In this document: positions 43,890-54,774 of the stretch, piece by piece
How the letters are laid out: each line of letters starts with the position of its first letter
Position numbering within the stretch: the stretch's first letter is position 1
Origin: Triatoma infestans
Taxonomy: Eukaryota > Arthropoda > Insecta > Hemiptera > Reduviidae
Assembly: GCA_011037195.1 (NCBI GenBank)
Contig: JAAEAF010002323.1
Coordinates: forward strand, 88,381 to 152,380
DNA: 64,000 nucleotides
Reading direction: 5' to 3'
The notes under the pieces: generated by a model
Told to the model about the DNA's origin: nothing
Databases searched by the model: none
What the model saw: the letters and a program-made list of their open reading frames with translations, nothing else
Made by a program: the position numbers and the translations under genes

Positions 43890-44035
43890 TACTATCGTCC
43901 CTCCTGAAAGGTTCTTTCGTTACAAGCAATATCGTATAGTGAGCTGTAGAGGTTTAATGTGAAAAAGTTTTTGGGAAAGCACTGCTGGATTCGTACTCGG
44001 TTTTCTCCGCGTTGTAGATTCTGTCCGGGGTAAGT
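43890..44035 (-). repeat. S1 SINE, degenerate
   Basis: Plus-strand 'GCTGTAGAGG' and 'CTGGATTCGTACTCGG' correspond to the S1 body and a mutated B box. The A box is eroded. Confidence 0.6.
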
Positions 44036-44039
44036 TTTC

Positions 44040-44200
44040 CTCTAAAGTGGTATCTTAAATTATTATACGCATCCTTCATCTAAATAACGATTAATTACAA
44101 TTACATATATTGCCGAAATTACGAGTTTGAAAGAAAAACAGTTGACCCTATAAGTGCGTTTTCACTGAACTCAGTTTTTTTTTCGTTTTTTGCAATTTTC
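44040..44200 (-). repeat. D1 fragment, reversed
   Basis: Complement shows 'AACGCACTTA', 'TCAAACTCG' and 'ATATATGTAATTGTAATTAA' in D1 order. Confidence 0.45.
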
Positions 44201-44238
44201 TCCATTTGAATTTCCATAAATTTTAGTCTTATTTGTTA

Positions 44239-44272
44239 TTCTTCTTCTTCTTCTTCTTCTTCTTCTTATTAT
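44239..44272. repeat. (TTC)n microsatellite
   Basis: About ten TTC/CTT units followed by TTA units. The poly-Arg in the overlapping minus-strand frame is produced by this tract. Confidence 0.9.
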
Positions 44273-44279
44273 TATTATA

Positions 44280-44928
44280 AACATGTATATCTGAAATAAT
44301 CGATGATTTAAACAAAATGAAAACAAAAGAGATGATAAGAAGCGAGACGTTGCTGCCTTAGAATAACTGTTTGACATTGTGAATTTGGATAGAGGAGTGT
44401 GCACGTTAGTATAAATATAATGGCAGAGAGCTGGGTGGCCTGGATGAAAGTAAAGAATATCGAGGCGAACGAACAAACCATTGGAAAAAAAAAGGGTGAG
44501 AAGTTGCTCTTTCCTAAATTGCTTTGCCACTTCTTTGTTTTGTTTCAGTCTCGCTTGATCAGATTAAACCAAGTGGATCACTTTCTAGAAATCTCTCCTC
44601 TACTACTTTTCAGGCTTTGTAATATTCGTATTTGTTTGCGCGCATCATTCATCTTTGAATCAATCATTTTACAATAACTTTATTTATTCAAATATTGATT
44701 TATATATACCGCAAATGTTTACAGTGTATAATAAATAACATTGCTAGATTTTCATTTTATATATGATATTTTTATTTTTATTTTTTGATTCTAAATATTT
44801 ATTTAATAAATTTCTATTTACCTTCCTTATTTTTTTCTCAAACTCTTCCTTATCGTGAAACTTTCCATTAAGATGTCACAACAGCAAAGGTTCGGCCTCT
44901 ATCCTTTTATATGATATTATGGAACATT
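44280..44928. other. No gene seen
   Basis: The 92-codon frame at 44399-44677 and the minus-strand 119-codon frame at 44171-44530 show no motif. Just upstream of the LINE target. Confidence 0.4.
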
Positions 44929-44942
44929 AATTAAATATATTG

Positions 44943-45548
44943 AGGTTGCTCTTGGACTGTGAAACAGTTAACATCTCGTCATCATAATTTTTGTGTTTGT
45001 ATGGTTGTAGGCGGAGTACAGTGATAAAAATTTGCAAATATTTAACTTGTAGTGTATAGAATAACTGTGTGAATTTTTGACAAAATCTATCGAGCAGTTT
45101 TTGTGTAATTAGATAATATAAGTTAATGTAATTTAATACTGGAGCTGCATGTTCAGGTATGTCTAGTTACGTATACATGACGTATTGGTAGGTGTGTTAT
45201 CTAACGTCACAGCGAATAAGCGATCTGTCAGCTGACGGCGATAAGCTGTATACGTCATCCCACGTCATAGAGGTTTAGGAGTTAAAGCGCTTCTATAATA
45301 ACATAAATAATTACAAACTGAAGTTTAATCTGGGGCAAGTTCAAGGTTTTTGTTAGTAGTGAAGTTTTATTGCTGACTCTATTTCATTGCTACTTTTTTC
45401 TGCTATTATCTTACATTGATAGAATCAGATATAGTGATTACGATTAAAATAAACAGGTAATAATAATAGATAGTAAACACATTCAAATAATAAGTAAAAA
45501 TAAAATTTGAAAAAAAAAAAATATCATTTACAAGCCCGATTGCATACA
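44943..45548 (+). promoter_or_regulatory. LINE 5' UTR
   Basis: 606 bp before the ORF1 start. LINE 5' UTRs normally carry an internal promoter; here a cluster of ACGTCA/TGACGT-type words (45177-45270: 'CATGACGTATT', 'AACGTCACAG', 'ACGTCATCCCACGTCAT') looks like ATF/CREB-type sites. No TATA box was noted. Confidence 0.4.
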
Positions 45549-46358
45549 ATGGCGAGTGATATATCCGAATTAGTGAAGTTACTTGAAGGTTTTAAGGTAG
45601 AGGTCAGACAAATAATTAGGGAGGAAATAAGTAATTTAAATATTCCTGCTAAACTGGAGGAACAGAATAGAAAGTATGAAGAACTTAAGAAAGAAAATCA
45701 GGAATTAAACGAAATAGTACGTAGGCAACAAAGATTATTGGAGTTGGTCCGTAGAAGTAATAATGTGATTTTCTACGGCATTCAAGATGTGGATAAAGAG
45801 AATCATGTAAATTTGGAAAAAACAGTTCTGGACTTGTGCAATAATGTCCTTTCTGTATCAGTAAGCAGGAATAGTCTTAACTTTACTAGGCGTATAGGAA
45901 AAGTTGGGGCTAAGAACAGACCTGTAATTGTTTCTCTTGTCTCTAATAACCTCAAATGGGATATTTTACGTAATGCAACAAAATTGAAAGGAAGTAACAT
46001 ATATGTGTCGGAAGATTATGATAAGGAGGCACAACAGCAACGTAAAGAAATTATTGCTATGAGAACTAAGTATAGGGAGCTAGGCCAAAATTGCAAAATA
46101 AGAAAAAATGGGCTGTTAGTGGACGGAAAATTTATACATTATGAAGAATTAATTAAAAACAAAACTGTAGCAGTGGATGTGCAAGATACGGGAGATGAAT
46201 CAGGCGAAGAGAGTGGCGGCCCAATAAAAGATATGAAGAATAAGAGCAAGAGGAAGCGAACAAAGTTTCTATCTACTGCACCTAAAGTAACTAAGGTCAC
46301 TGAGTTTTTTCGTGCCAGAAGCGACTCGGCCTCATCAACCTCATCGGCTAGAAAATGA
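45549..46358 (+). CDS. LINE ORF1 protein, intact, 269 aa
   Basis: An ORF1p-like RNA-binding protein of a LINE. The frame opens at 45507 but the first 14 codons derive from an A-rich run, so ATG 45549 (MASDISELVKLLEG) is the likelier start. Residues 30-68 form a heptad-rich, Glu/Lys-rich coiled coil (KLEEQNRKYEELKKENQEL), expected to oligomerise. Residues 70-135 look like an RRM-type fold starting NNVIFYGI and including RRIGKVGAKNRPVIVSL; 140-200 (ILRNATKLKGSNIYVSED...) resemble the basic C-terminal domain of insect LINE ORF1 proteins. A basic patch at 232-239 (KSKRKRTK) may be a nuclear signal. No CCHC zinc knuckle is seen. Its ORF2 partner follows with a 47-bp overlap. It is undamaged although ORF2 is broken. 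Confidence 0.88.
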   Translation: MASDISELVKLLEGFKVEVRQIIREEISNLNIPAKLEEQNRKYEELKKENQELNEIVRRQQRLLELVRRSNNVIFYGIQDVDKENHVNLEKTVLDLCNNVLSVSVSRNSLNFTRRIGKVGAKNRPVIVSLVSNNLKWDILRNATKLKGSNIYVSEDYDKEAQQQRKEIIAMRTKYRELGQNCKIRKNGLLVDGKFIHYEELIKNKTVAVDVQDTGDESGEESGGPIKDMKNKSKRKRTKFLSTAPKVTKVTEFFRARSDSASSTSSARK

Positions 46359-49300
46359 TAGTAAACTTAAAGATATGGTTAAGAGAATCGATTTTGATAT
46401 AGTTTCGTATAATATAGCCGGCTTGAAAAATAAATTACACAATATTGAGTTTAAAGAGTTTTTACGGCAGTTTCAAGTGTTTATATTACTAGAGTGTTTT
46501 ATTGTGGAAGAAGAAGTGTTTTTGAGTTTTAAAAAGAGTTTTTCTGATTATAATTTAATTTTTGTACCTGCAGTTAAAGAAAAGAAATTTGGTAGAGCGA
46601 GGGGGGGGTCAATTTATGGGGTAAAAAATGATCCTTTTCTCAGGAATAAAGTTAAATTTGTTAAATATTCAAATTTTCATTTAATTGAAGTGAAGCAAAA
46701 ACCTGTAAACCACTATATTTTACCAGTTTATTTGGGCTGCAGCTCTTGGCTGTCGGATTTTCAGTGGTTGTATAAGGTAGTTAGTGAATGTCAGGATATG
46801 CAGCTTATATTGATTGGGGATTTTAATGGTAGGGTAAGTAAAAAACAAGTTGTACCTCAAGCTGTTATGAATAATTGTGTAAATGTAGAGGAAATTAGAA
46901 ATTCGAAAGATGATGTTTTAAATACAAACGGGAAGCAATTATTGTCCTTATTTGAGGATTTCGGCTTGGTAATATTAAATGGCCGTGTAAAGGGAGATAA
47001 TAATGGGAATATACATTTATAGGGGCGATGGGATGCTCGACAATAGACCTATGTGCTGTTTCTGTTGAGATGCTTCCGTATGTAGAAATTTTTCAAGTAA
47101 GAGAACAGTTTTTTTCAGACCATCTTCCCATTACTCTGAGATATATGATTAAAGAAGTTAAACCTAATGACATTATGCCTTTGCTTCCCAAATTGAAATG
47201 GAATTTGAGCAGTAAAGATATTTATATGGAGGAAATAGAAAATATTGTTTCTAAATTATATGTATCTTCAGAGAAGCCAATAGCTTGTTTATTGAAATTA
47301 ACGGATGCAATAACTATGACTGCACATAAGTACAATATGGTTTATAAAAATAAGCCCGCAATTTATAAGCAAGGTTGGTATGATAGGGAGTGTAAAAAGA
47401 AACGAGACCATTTATATAACTTGCTGAACATCTTTCGAAAAACTAATTCCCCTACAATTAGAGTGTATTATTTGAAAATAAGAAATGAATATAAGAATTT
47501 ATGTAGAGTTAAGAAAGAACAGCACATGAAAAACATTGTTAATACCTTTAGTGTAGTGAAAGACGCCAAAGACCTCTGGGGTTTAGTTCGTTATTTTAAA
47601 GTTAAAAAGTTTAATTTTGATAGAAATATACCAGTTGTAAGTTGGGTGAATCATTTCAAAAATTTGTTGAATCCATCACTAAATGCCACTCGAATAAGTT
47701 ACGTTGAACCTCATATAAGTAATGACTTTCTAGATGCTCCTTTTGGGATGTCAGAATTGCTAGCTGTGTTGAATAGGGCAAAAGTTAATAAGCTCCCGGG
47801 ACGGATAGAATTTCTTATGAATTTTTTAAAAATAGCCCCGAAAATTTCTTACAGCGGTTGCTTGATTGCTTTAATGGGATCTATAATAAAGGGGTAGTAC
47901 CAGATAATTTCAAAAATGCAATTATATTTCCCATTCATAAAAAAGGTGCAGTCAGCGATGTCTCAAATTACAGGGGAATCTCGTTCTCTAATACTGTCGC
48001 TAAATTATTTGTTGGCCTATTGCTGGATCGAATTACATTGTGGGAAAATGAGAATAATTTGCTGGGCGAATTTCAAGCAGGATTTAGAAAGACCTACTCG
48101 ACCGCTGATAATATCAGCAATTTAATGAATATTATTAAGATAAAATTAAGTAGCAAAAGGCAGAAAGTCTTTGCTTTTTTTGTTGACTTGTCAGCTGCCT
48201 TTGACCGGATCGACCGTCACGCCCTGTTTTTTAAGCTTTTTAATTTGGGTATGTCAAGTAAGATGGTGGCGATAATCAGAAGTATGTATGCAGGCACGTC
48301 AGCCTCAGTATGGTGTCACGAGGGTCTGTCCGAATCCTTTGAAACTTCTATGGGAGTTAAGCAAGGCTGCTTATTAAGCCCATTATTGTTCTCCTATTTC
48401 ATTAACGATGTTGCTGACTACGTTGGTGGTGGTGTCAGAATAGGGGGAACTGTGATCAACATGTTGGCTTATGCTGACGACTTGGTACTGCTGGCGATGG
48501 ACCGACTCTCTTTGCAGAGTATGATTAATTCATTTTCCAATTATTGTAATGCTTGGAATTTGATGGTAAACTTGAAAAAATCGAAGATTGTTGTATTTAG
48601 GAACGGGGGCCGTCCTAGCAGGAAGGAAAAGTGGCATTACGGAAATGAAAGCATAGAGGTTGTTAATACTTACAATGTACCTTGGCATTACATTATCCTC
48701 CAAAATGTCTTTAGAGCACCATTTTAAAGAAAAAGTAGAAAACGCAAAGTTTGCCTTAAATTCGTTTTATAAGTTAATAGTAAATAGAAGTATCCCATTT
48801 TCCTCCAAATTGAAAGTGTTTAATGCGGTATCTCGTGCGATAGTGTGCTATGGGGCGCAAACTTGGGGGTATCGTAGGTATGACTCGGTGGAGATCCCTT
48901 TCAAATTTTTTATTAAAAAGTGCTTCAGCTTACCCAGAAATACACCGGATGCGATTGTATATTTAGAGACCAATTTAGCCCCAACGTTCTTGTATACATT
49001 TAAATTGCATTTAAATTATATAAAGAGATGCTTAAATTTACCAACTTCTAGGTACCCCAAAATTCTCACCCAAGAAATAATTAAGAGAAAAATATTTTGG
49101 TATAAGAACTGGGAAGTACTCTGCAATAGCTGCAATATTAATATGATGGAGTTGTTAAATGGTGGCATAAAAACATCCAATGTAATGAATATATTAAAAC
49201 ATTATGTAATTAATGAGCATAAATTGAAAATTTCCAGCAGTGTAAGGTGTGCTCTGTATAAGGAATTAACCCGGTAATAATTTTGTTTATAGTAGCAAGT

Positions 49301-49608
49301 TAGATGCGAATTCTATTGGCTGGATAATCAAAATGAGGGGCGAATTGCTGTATTTAAACAAGTATACCTTCACTGAGCAGGTCAAATTGTGCTCATTGTG
49401 TAACAGGAATGAGATCGAGGACGTTTATCACTTTCTTGCAATCTGCCCTGTTCTAAGGGAGTATCGTCGAAAGTATTTGAAGGAGGATGTGCTAACTGAG
49501 GATGAGTTTAAGGCATATTTAAACGGGAAAGATTGGTCCAGCTTAGTAAATTACTGTAAGGTAGCTTGGAATTATAGATATTTTTTGGTAGAACAATTTA
49601 ATTATTAG
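46312..49608 (+). pseudogene. LINE ORF2: endonuclease and reverse transcriptase, frameshifted
   Basis: Possible starts are ATG 46312 (inside ORF1) or 46375. The apurinic endonuclease shows SYNIAGL, LLECF (catalytic Glu), LIGDFNGRVS (Asp/Asn), CSTIDL and FSDHLPI (Asp-His). The reverse transcriptase follows: NAIIFPIHKKG and SNYRGIS, motif A FVDLSAAFD, motif B GVKQGCLLSPLLF, motif C AYADDLVLL, then NLKKSKIVVF and YLGITLSSK. The thumb/C-terminus includes CYGAQTWG, and the knuckle CSLCNRNEIEDVYHFLAICP lies near 49395-49460. All catalytic residues survive. Frameshifts are at about 47020, 47800, 48670 and 49270, visible because the homologous reading continues in another frame without other stops. 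No RNase H domain was recognised. Frameshifts may be real or sequencing indels. Confidence 0.9.
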
Positions 49609-49990
49609 AATATGGATTGAGGTACATATTTTCAAAATTTCTTTTTTACTTTTTAGTCTTATTCTTATATTCTTTTGTTAGTATTATTATTATTATTTTT
49701 TATTTTTTTTTTTTATTTAACAAGGCTTGTGCATTTCTGTGTAATGGAGCAATGATTGTTTTTCTTCTTTTTGTTTTGCTGTAATTGAGGATTTTTCATT
49801 TTCAATTATATTTTGTTGTCATCAAATTGTATGTTCAAAGCGTAAAAGTTTAGTTTGTGTAAGTTCAAGGCGACCCCTCAGACGGTCAGTGGACCATGAG
49901 TATTCGTCTTAAAACAAAAGAGATTTTTATTTGTTGATATATTTGATTGTATGTTCCTAATAAAGACAATTATTGATTATTATTGAATTG
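49609..49990 (+). other. LINE 3' UTR
   Basis: Includes poly-T (about 49697-49714), then GGCGACCCCTCAGACGGTCA (49870-49889), a block conserved in the minus-strand debris at 24480-24510. AATAAAGAC lies near 49960 as polyadenylation signal. The end is TTG/ATTG-rich. Confidence 0.75.
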
Positions 49991-50009
49991 AATTAAATAT
50001 ATTGCTTGA

Positions 50010-50700
50010 AGTTTAAACAAAATTTGTTAATTCAAATTGTAAAGAATTACAGTAACGTACAATTACTGTGCGATTGCTTCAGACTTGATTTGTTATTTTT
50101 TTTTTTTAACTCACAAGTGATTAAAAGTAATAATTTTCTAGGAAATTATTTGAATTTATTTGGCTTTAACTAGCTGAAATTATTGTAATCTTTAAAATCT
50201 GTATAATTAATAATAATTATAATAATAATAATAACAAAAACCTTAAACATAAGTTAATAGGATACAAAATTTTATAAGATGTAAAAACAGTATATACCAG
50301 ATTTAGAGATGAACACAAATATACGATAACGTCACTAATTATGGTAATTTATTGCGGTGTAGTAAAGCCGGTGATTATAATTCTATTAGAGGACTGTATA
50401 TAATAGTAAGTGAGGTCAGTTGGCCTCAGGCTGCCAACAAGCGGGCGGAGCTTTCTCTGTCAAGCTACCTGCTTTATCATCAACATCATCTTCACAACAC
50501 ACCACTATTCTTTGTACAATACCCTTCATGTTTTTTTTTTCTATTAATAACAAATAAAAAATATAACCATCTTTTAGAAAACATTCAACTAATTGATTCT
50601 AACTACCTAGAAAAAAATATTTAATATAAAAAAAAAAAAATGTATGGCCTTAGGTTAGATAAAATTATCATTTTATGGTCCTGTTACTAATATTAATTTT
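50010..50700. other. No gene seen
   Basis: AT-rich with an AAT/ATA repeat (50205-50235). The 90-codon frame at 50352 has no motif. Confidence 0.4.
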
Positions 50701-50702
50701 TA

Positions 50703-51279
50703 GTCAAATATGGAGGGTTACTTGTTTTTTAACCGCAATTAATTCCAAAGTTTTGTACAGTAGAAAAACTTCGTATAATATATTTTAAGATACGTGCTTT
50801 ATGTGTAAACTTTATTAAAAAAAAACAGATGTGTTCAATATTGTTCTTATAATGGAATCATTTACTGGTAGCCATCTTAATTGTGGCGTTGTTCTGCAAA
50901 GTTTGATTTAATTAATTCTGTGTTTCAAATTGAAGAGGAGATTTATAAATTTATCGATGGGGATGTGTATATGGTAGAAATGGAGAAATGGAAATTCTTC
51001 ATAATGGAAAAGTTATTCATCAGAGACACTTTTCCGTGGATAGCCTGCTTCATTTTGTGGTCATCGACCGGTTTCGGGCGTTCGCCCATCATCGGGATGC
51101 TTTTGTCGGACAGTGTGATAACATAGATTTGCACAGAGTAAATTCAGTTGATACACTGCTTTTTTAATAAAGTTTACACATAAAGCACGTATCTTAAAAT
51201 GTATTATACGAAGTTTTTCTACTGTAAAAAAACTTTGGAATTAATAGCGATTAAAAACAAGTAACCCTCATATTTGACT
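50703..51279. repeat. Foldback with ~120-bp arms
   Basis: 50703-50825 and 51160-51279 are inverted copies (both contain, in one orientation, 'AAGATACGTGCTTTATGTGT'). The loop (50826-51159) contains one ribozyme-repeat arm. The right arm doubles as the spacer between the two ribozyme arms at 51017-51407. Confidence 0.8.
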
Positions 51280-51407
51280 GAATTTGCTGTGTGCCAGTCT
51301 ATGTTATCACACTCTTTGACAAATGCATCCTGATGATGGGCGAACGCCCAAAACCGATCGATGACTACAAAAAGATGCAGGCTATCGCGGGAAAAATATC
51401 TCTGATA
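51017..51407. repeat. Inverted pair of ribozyme-repeat arms
   Basis: Left arm 51017-51159 (minus), spacer 51160-51279, right arm 51280-51407 (plus). Hammerhead-like cores: minus 51062-51099 with CCGATGA instead of CUGANGA (U4 to C), all else intact including ACCGGT; plus 51326-51363 with box 2 AAAA (G12 lost) and ACCGAT in place of ACCGGT. The right arm stops at TCTCTGAT and lacks the 3' extension of other copies. No target duplication identified. Confidence 0.7.
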
Positions 51408-51419
51408 CACTAAATGAAT

Positions 51420-52460
51420 TTATTTCAAAGGAATTCATAATTGAAGTGTTTGCACGAACCGGAAAAACACTTCATAAAGGATGATTATGTATAGAATAGA
51501 AGGATGAGCTGTAGAGAGAGGCATGGCTAGAATACATTTCAAATGCGTATCAACAGTTCGAATCTTCGCGTCCATTTTCTTCTTCTTCTTCTTCCTATGC
51601 CGTCTCCATCAACGGAGGTGGCGACCACATTCTGTAGTTATGCTTGTGAAAAATAGTGCAGTAGTTTCTCCTTGTTTTCTGCACCGCAGTATCACAGCCG
51701 GTAAAATCATAATGTGATTGACGCCTGTGAGCATCCATTTTGTCTGCAAATATTTTGAGTTATTTTCCAAGATTTCAAGTAGATTAGACATTTTTTCAAA
51801 TTTTTGTAATTGCCTTAAAATCCGTGAAATTTAACTTCTTCCCTTTTTTTTTTGGTACTAACTGCCTTATTTTTAAACTTAAAGATAATTATCACGAAGC
51901 GGGAAATAATTGATGACTATGGTCTACAACTTCGCAGACCTGTTTTCATTAAAATCACAAAAAAATTGATCTCTTCATTGACCTGACTTTTAATTCACAG
52001 CAGTTCTCATTCAAATCACAACTTATCCCACAACCACAAACTAATTGTATTAACTTCCAATGGGCGTGTTTATGTACACTTTTCAATATTTACCTGCTTA
52101 AACCAACCAAAAATTGTGACAAATTCTGTTCCTAATAGAAAATTAATTTTCTATTATCACGAAAATCACTTTACATTTTCTACTAATTTTTAACTACATT
52201 CACGAAACACAATAAATTCGCTACATGCAAACTTTCATTAAAATACATCCAACAGAAACCTAATTTACAACATTTAACGAAGAGACATAATGTTGATTGC
52301 ACGACAAACAAACAAACAAACAACCTAATTAATATTTTAATTTACTTTTTAATTACCCAATTTAATATTTACTCACGGGCTGAAATTAAAGAAAAATAAA
52401 TCCAACTTTGAACTATTAATCAAAAAGTTCACCTCCATTGTACTGCACATTTGTTGTATT
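51420..52460. other. No gene seen
   Basis: The 64-codon frame at 51523 contains a Phe run from a TTC repeat. Nothing recognised. Confidence 0.4.
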
Positions 52461-52464
52461 ATAC

Positions 52465-52935
52465 GGACATAATAGAAATGAGAAAGAGAGAGATTGGAGT
52501 GTAGAGAAATAAGCCAGAATCATATAACTTTGTTTAGTTTTAGTTTATTGGAGTTAATACTTTTACAAAATATGATATTAAATTTAAATGACAAAAAACC
52601 CTGATATACGTATAATACGTATGTATTATGAAAGCTCGATACTGTATAATTAAGTGTTTTATACATATTATATGTCAGAACTTTTTGTTATTTAATTTTT
52701 AACTAACGTATTTTCTAAATTAGAATTTATGCTGAACACTGTAAAGAATACACAAACTGCAAAGACTCTAAAAGTATAATGTGCAAAAGTTAGGTAGCGA
52801 GAGAAATATAAAGAGACAGACTGGCTGAGTGATAAGAAGTTAGTAGAAGGTTGCTGACTGTTAGTTAACTGGTCGTAAACTGCCCTGATCCGTGGTGCTG
52901 CCCTCTATTTGTATGTCCCTTACTAGTCAGGCCTA
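52465..52935 (-). repeat. LTR relic (L3-related), interrupted
   Basis: Minus strand shows 'GGCCTGACTAGTAAGGGACA' then ACATACAAATAGAGGG (cf. 61796-61826), CTCGCTACC, and 'ACAGTGTTCAGCAT' shared with 37970-37990. A segment of about 200 bp (roughly 52530-52730) without counterpart at 37920-38000 looks inserted. Confidence 0.45.
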
Positions 52936-52939
52936 AGTG

Positions 52940-54208
52940 GGGAGTAACTAACTTTTTTGATTCATTTTTGCCCACTCCGCTCTTCGAATCCTATGAATCT
53001 CTAATGATTCGGATCCCATTTCATAATATATTCGCTTATGCTATGATAACAAAAAGAAATTCTATAATAACTACAATGTAACAGACACAAGCAAAATATA
53101 TAATGTTTAATTAATACTGCATAACATAAGCTAACTAAGTACGAACATTAAAGTACGATGCGATATCGTTGGAATTACATATTTTGTCGTTCATTTGAAT
53201 ATGTTTGCCGTTATATTTTTTTGTCGCAGCATAATTAATATGCTTTATATATATTTTGTTGTGATTTTCGGATTCATTCCACAATTGTCTTTCACATAAC
53301 TATTTTGTTGGGCCATTAAAAAACACTGTATAATATATTCCGGTGCTACCATATTGCTCTTTTTGGTCCTAGTGATGTTCATAATAACTGAGATACCTTA
53401 GCATTACATGTTCCTTTCTCTTGGTAAAAGTCTTTTATTAACCGCGCCTAATTTTAATTAATCGGTATTTTTTTACGTGTTCCTAATATATCGAACTTAT
53501 TTTTTTTACTTGAATCCGTGTATTTAAATTTCAGATAAATACTCTTGTTGCTGACTTACCTTTTATTACCAAGATCTTTTTGACTCTGAAGGTTCCCTTC
53601 ATTTTCCTGGCCCAACTCGCTCTTTTGTAACTTTGTTTTGTATTTTGTTGTTGTTTTTGTTGTTTTTCCTTTATTTATAAACATTTATAATATCTCATAA
53701 AACCGTGTTATTTTAAAATTTTGAGCATAAAAAAAAAATTATATACATATTTTCACTAAAAATAAATAATGAAGATAAATAGCTTTTTACCAAAAAGTTT
53801 GTGTAAAGTTTCCTTGAATAATCTAAAAACGAAATCAGATCAGGGTTCGTGAGATAGAGTGGGAGATAGTTCGCAAAACAAAATTATTAAATTTTCTATG
53901 ATCATCCTAATCTCAATTTGAAACATACAGCTTGCTATTGTAATGGAATCAAGCCCTTGTTGAGGAAATTGGCCACATTAGCGCTGAAATCAATGTTGTC
54001 TATATTGACCATTCCAAGCGCTCCAGCGCCAATTCAGCCGCAGTTCAACTATGCATTAATCCCTTTGTTACACCCATTGCACCGTATGGATGAATAGGCT
54101 GGAACTTTAAGGCTAAGTACCTAGCTGTCTGTAGGTCCCAACAAGAACTTGATATAATGCCCGATCTGAGAGCTTAACGGAGTCTATAAGATCAACTTTG
54201 AGCAGTTG
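52940..54208. other. No gene seen
   Basis: A more GC-balanced stretch (53940-54200) starting near TGTAATGGAATC could be an old LTR or internal element sequence; no end or protein was recognised. Confidence 0.35.
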
Positions 54209-54212
54209 GTAT

Positions 54213-54767
54213 TGTAGTGGAAGAAAGCAATGAAAATAAATAGTTTAGAGTTTAGAATATTTTATAGTATCCAAAATTGTATTTCAATATTTTATAATTA
54301 TCTTAGTGCTGTGAATTTACCTTCAAAAAGAGTGTATTTTAGAGTCAGTTACTGTAAATTGGGTCATGGCAAATAGAAAAACAAAGGCACAAAATCCCGT
54401 TAGGTTAATTCTTTTGTACAAGAAAATTCCCCCGCTAGAGAGAGAGCAATTCTTTAGAATAGGGTCTGCCATCAGCTTTCAAAGAGTAAAGAGTCTCACT
54501 TCTGCTTTCAAACAAGGAAGTCGGTATTCTGCTTCCAAGAAATCGCTCTCTTAGGATCAGTGCCAGTTTCACAATAAATTAAATAAGTTTATAATATCAA
54601 ATAAGTTGTAGTTATTATTTTAACAGAATATATTTATTGTTAACAGTGGTGATTTTTTAATTATTCTTAATACTTCATTCTCTTTTAAACTTGCATACTT
54701 ACAAGCCCTTTTTCTATAACACCGCTCGTGCTACTACAAACACACATCATCACACCATTACATTACA
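54213..54767 (+). mobile_element. Solo LTR, family L2
   Basis: A 555-bp unit TGTAGTGG...CATTACA flanked by GTAT (54209-54212, 54768-54771). The downstream half matches 5743-6259. The 62-codon frame at 54366 lies inside it and is not conserved in the sister copy. Confidence 0.85.
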
Positions 54768-54774
54768 GTATGTC

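Larger units (their letters stand above)
44943..49990 (+). mobile_element. Nearly complete APE-type LINE, 5,048 bp
   Basis: Bounded by the perfect 14-bp direct repeat AATTAAATATATTG (44929-44942, 49991-50004). Contents: 5' UTR 44943-45548, ORF1 45549-46358, ORF2 46312-49608 (overlapping ORF1 by 47 bp in the +1 frame), 3' UTR 49609-49990 ending in TTATTGATTATTATTGAATTG rather than a pure A-tail (quoted part: ATTATTGAATTG). The long duplication and full domain set point to target-primed reverse transcription of a near full-length RNA. ORF2 is broken by four single-step frameshifts, so this copy is not autonomous as sequenced. Related to the R1/CR1/Jockey assemblage by its apurinic endonuclease and C-terminal knuckle; the clade is not settled. 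Confidence 0.92.

Noticed and set aside
44171..44530. 119-codon minus-strand gene with poly-Arg
   Set aside because: The Arg run is produced by a TTC microsatellite.
46312..49608. Programmed frameshifting as cause of the broken ORF2
   Set aside because: Four shifts at unrelated places, two inside domains, without slippery heptamers noted; mutation or sequencing error is simpler.
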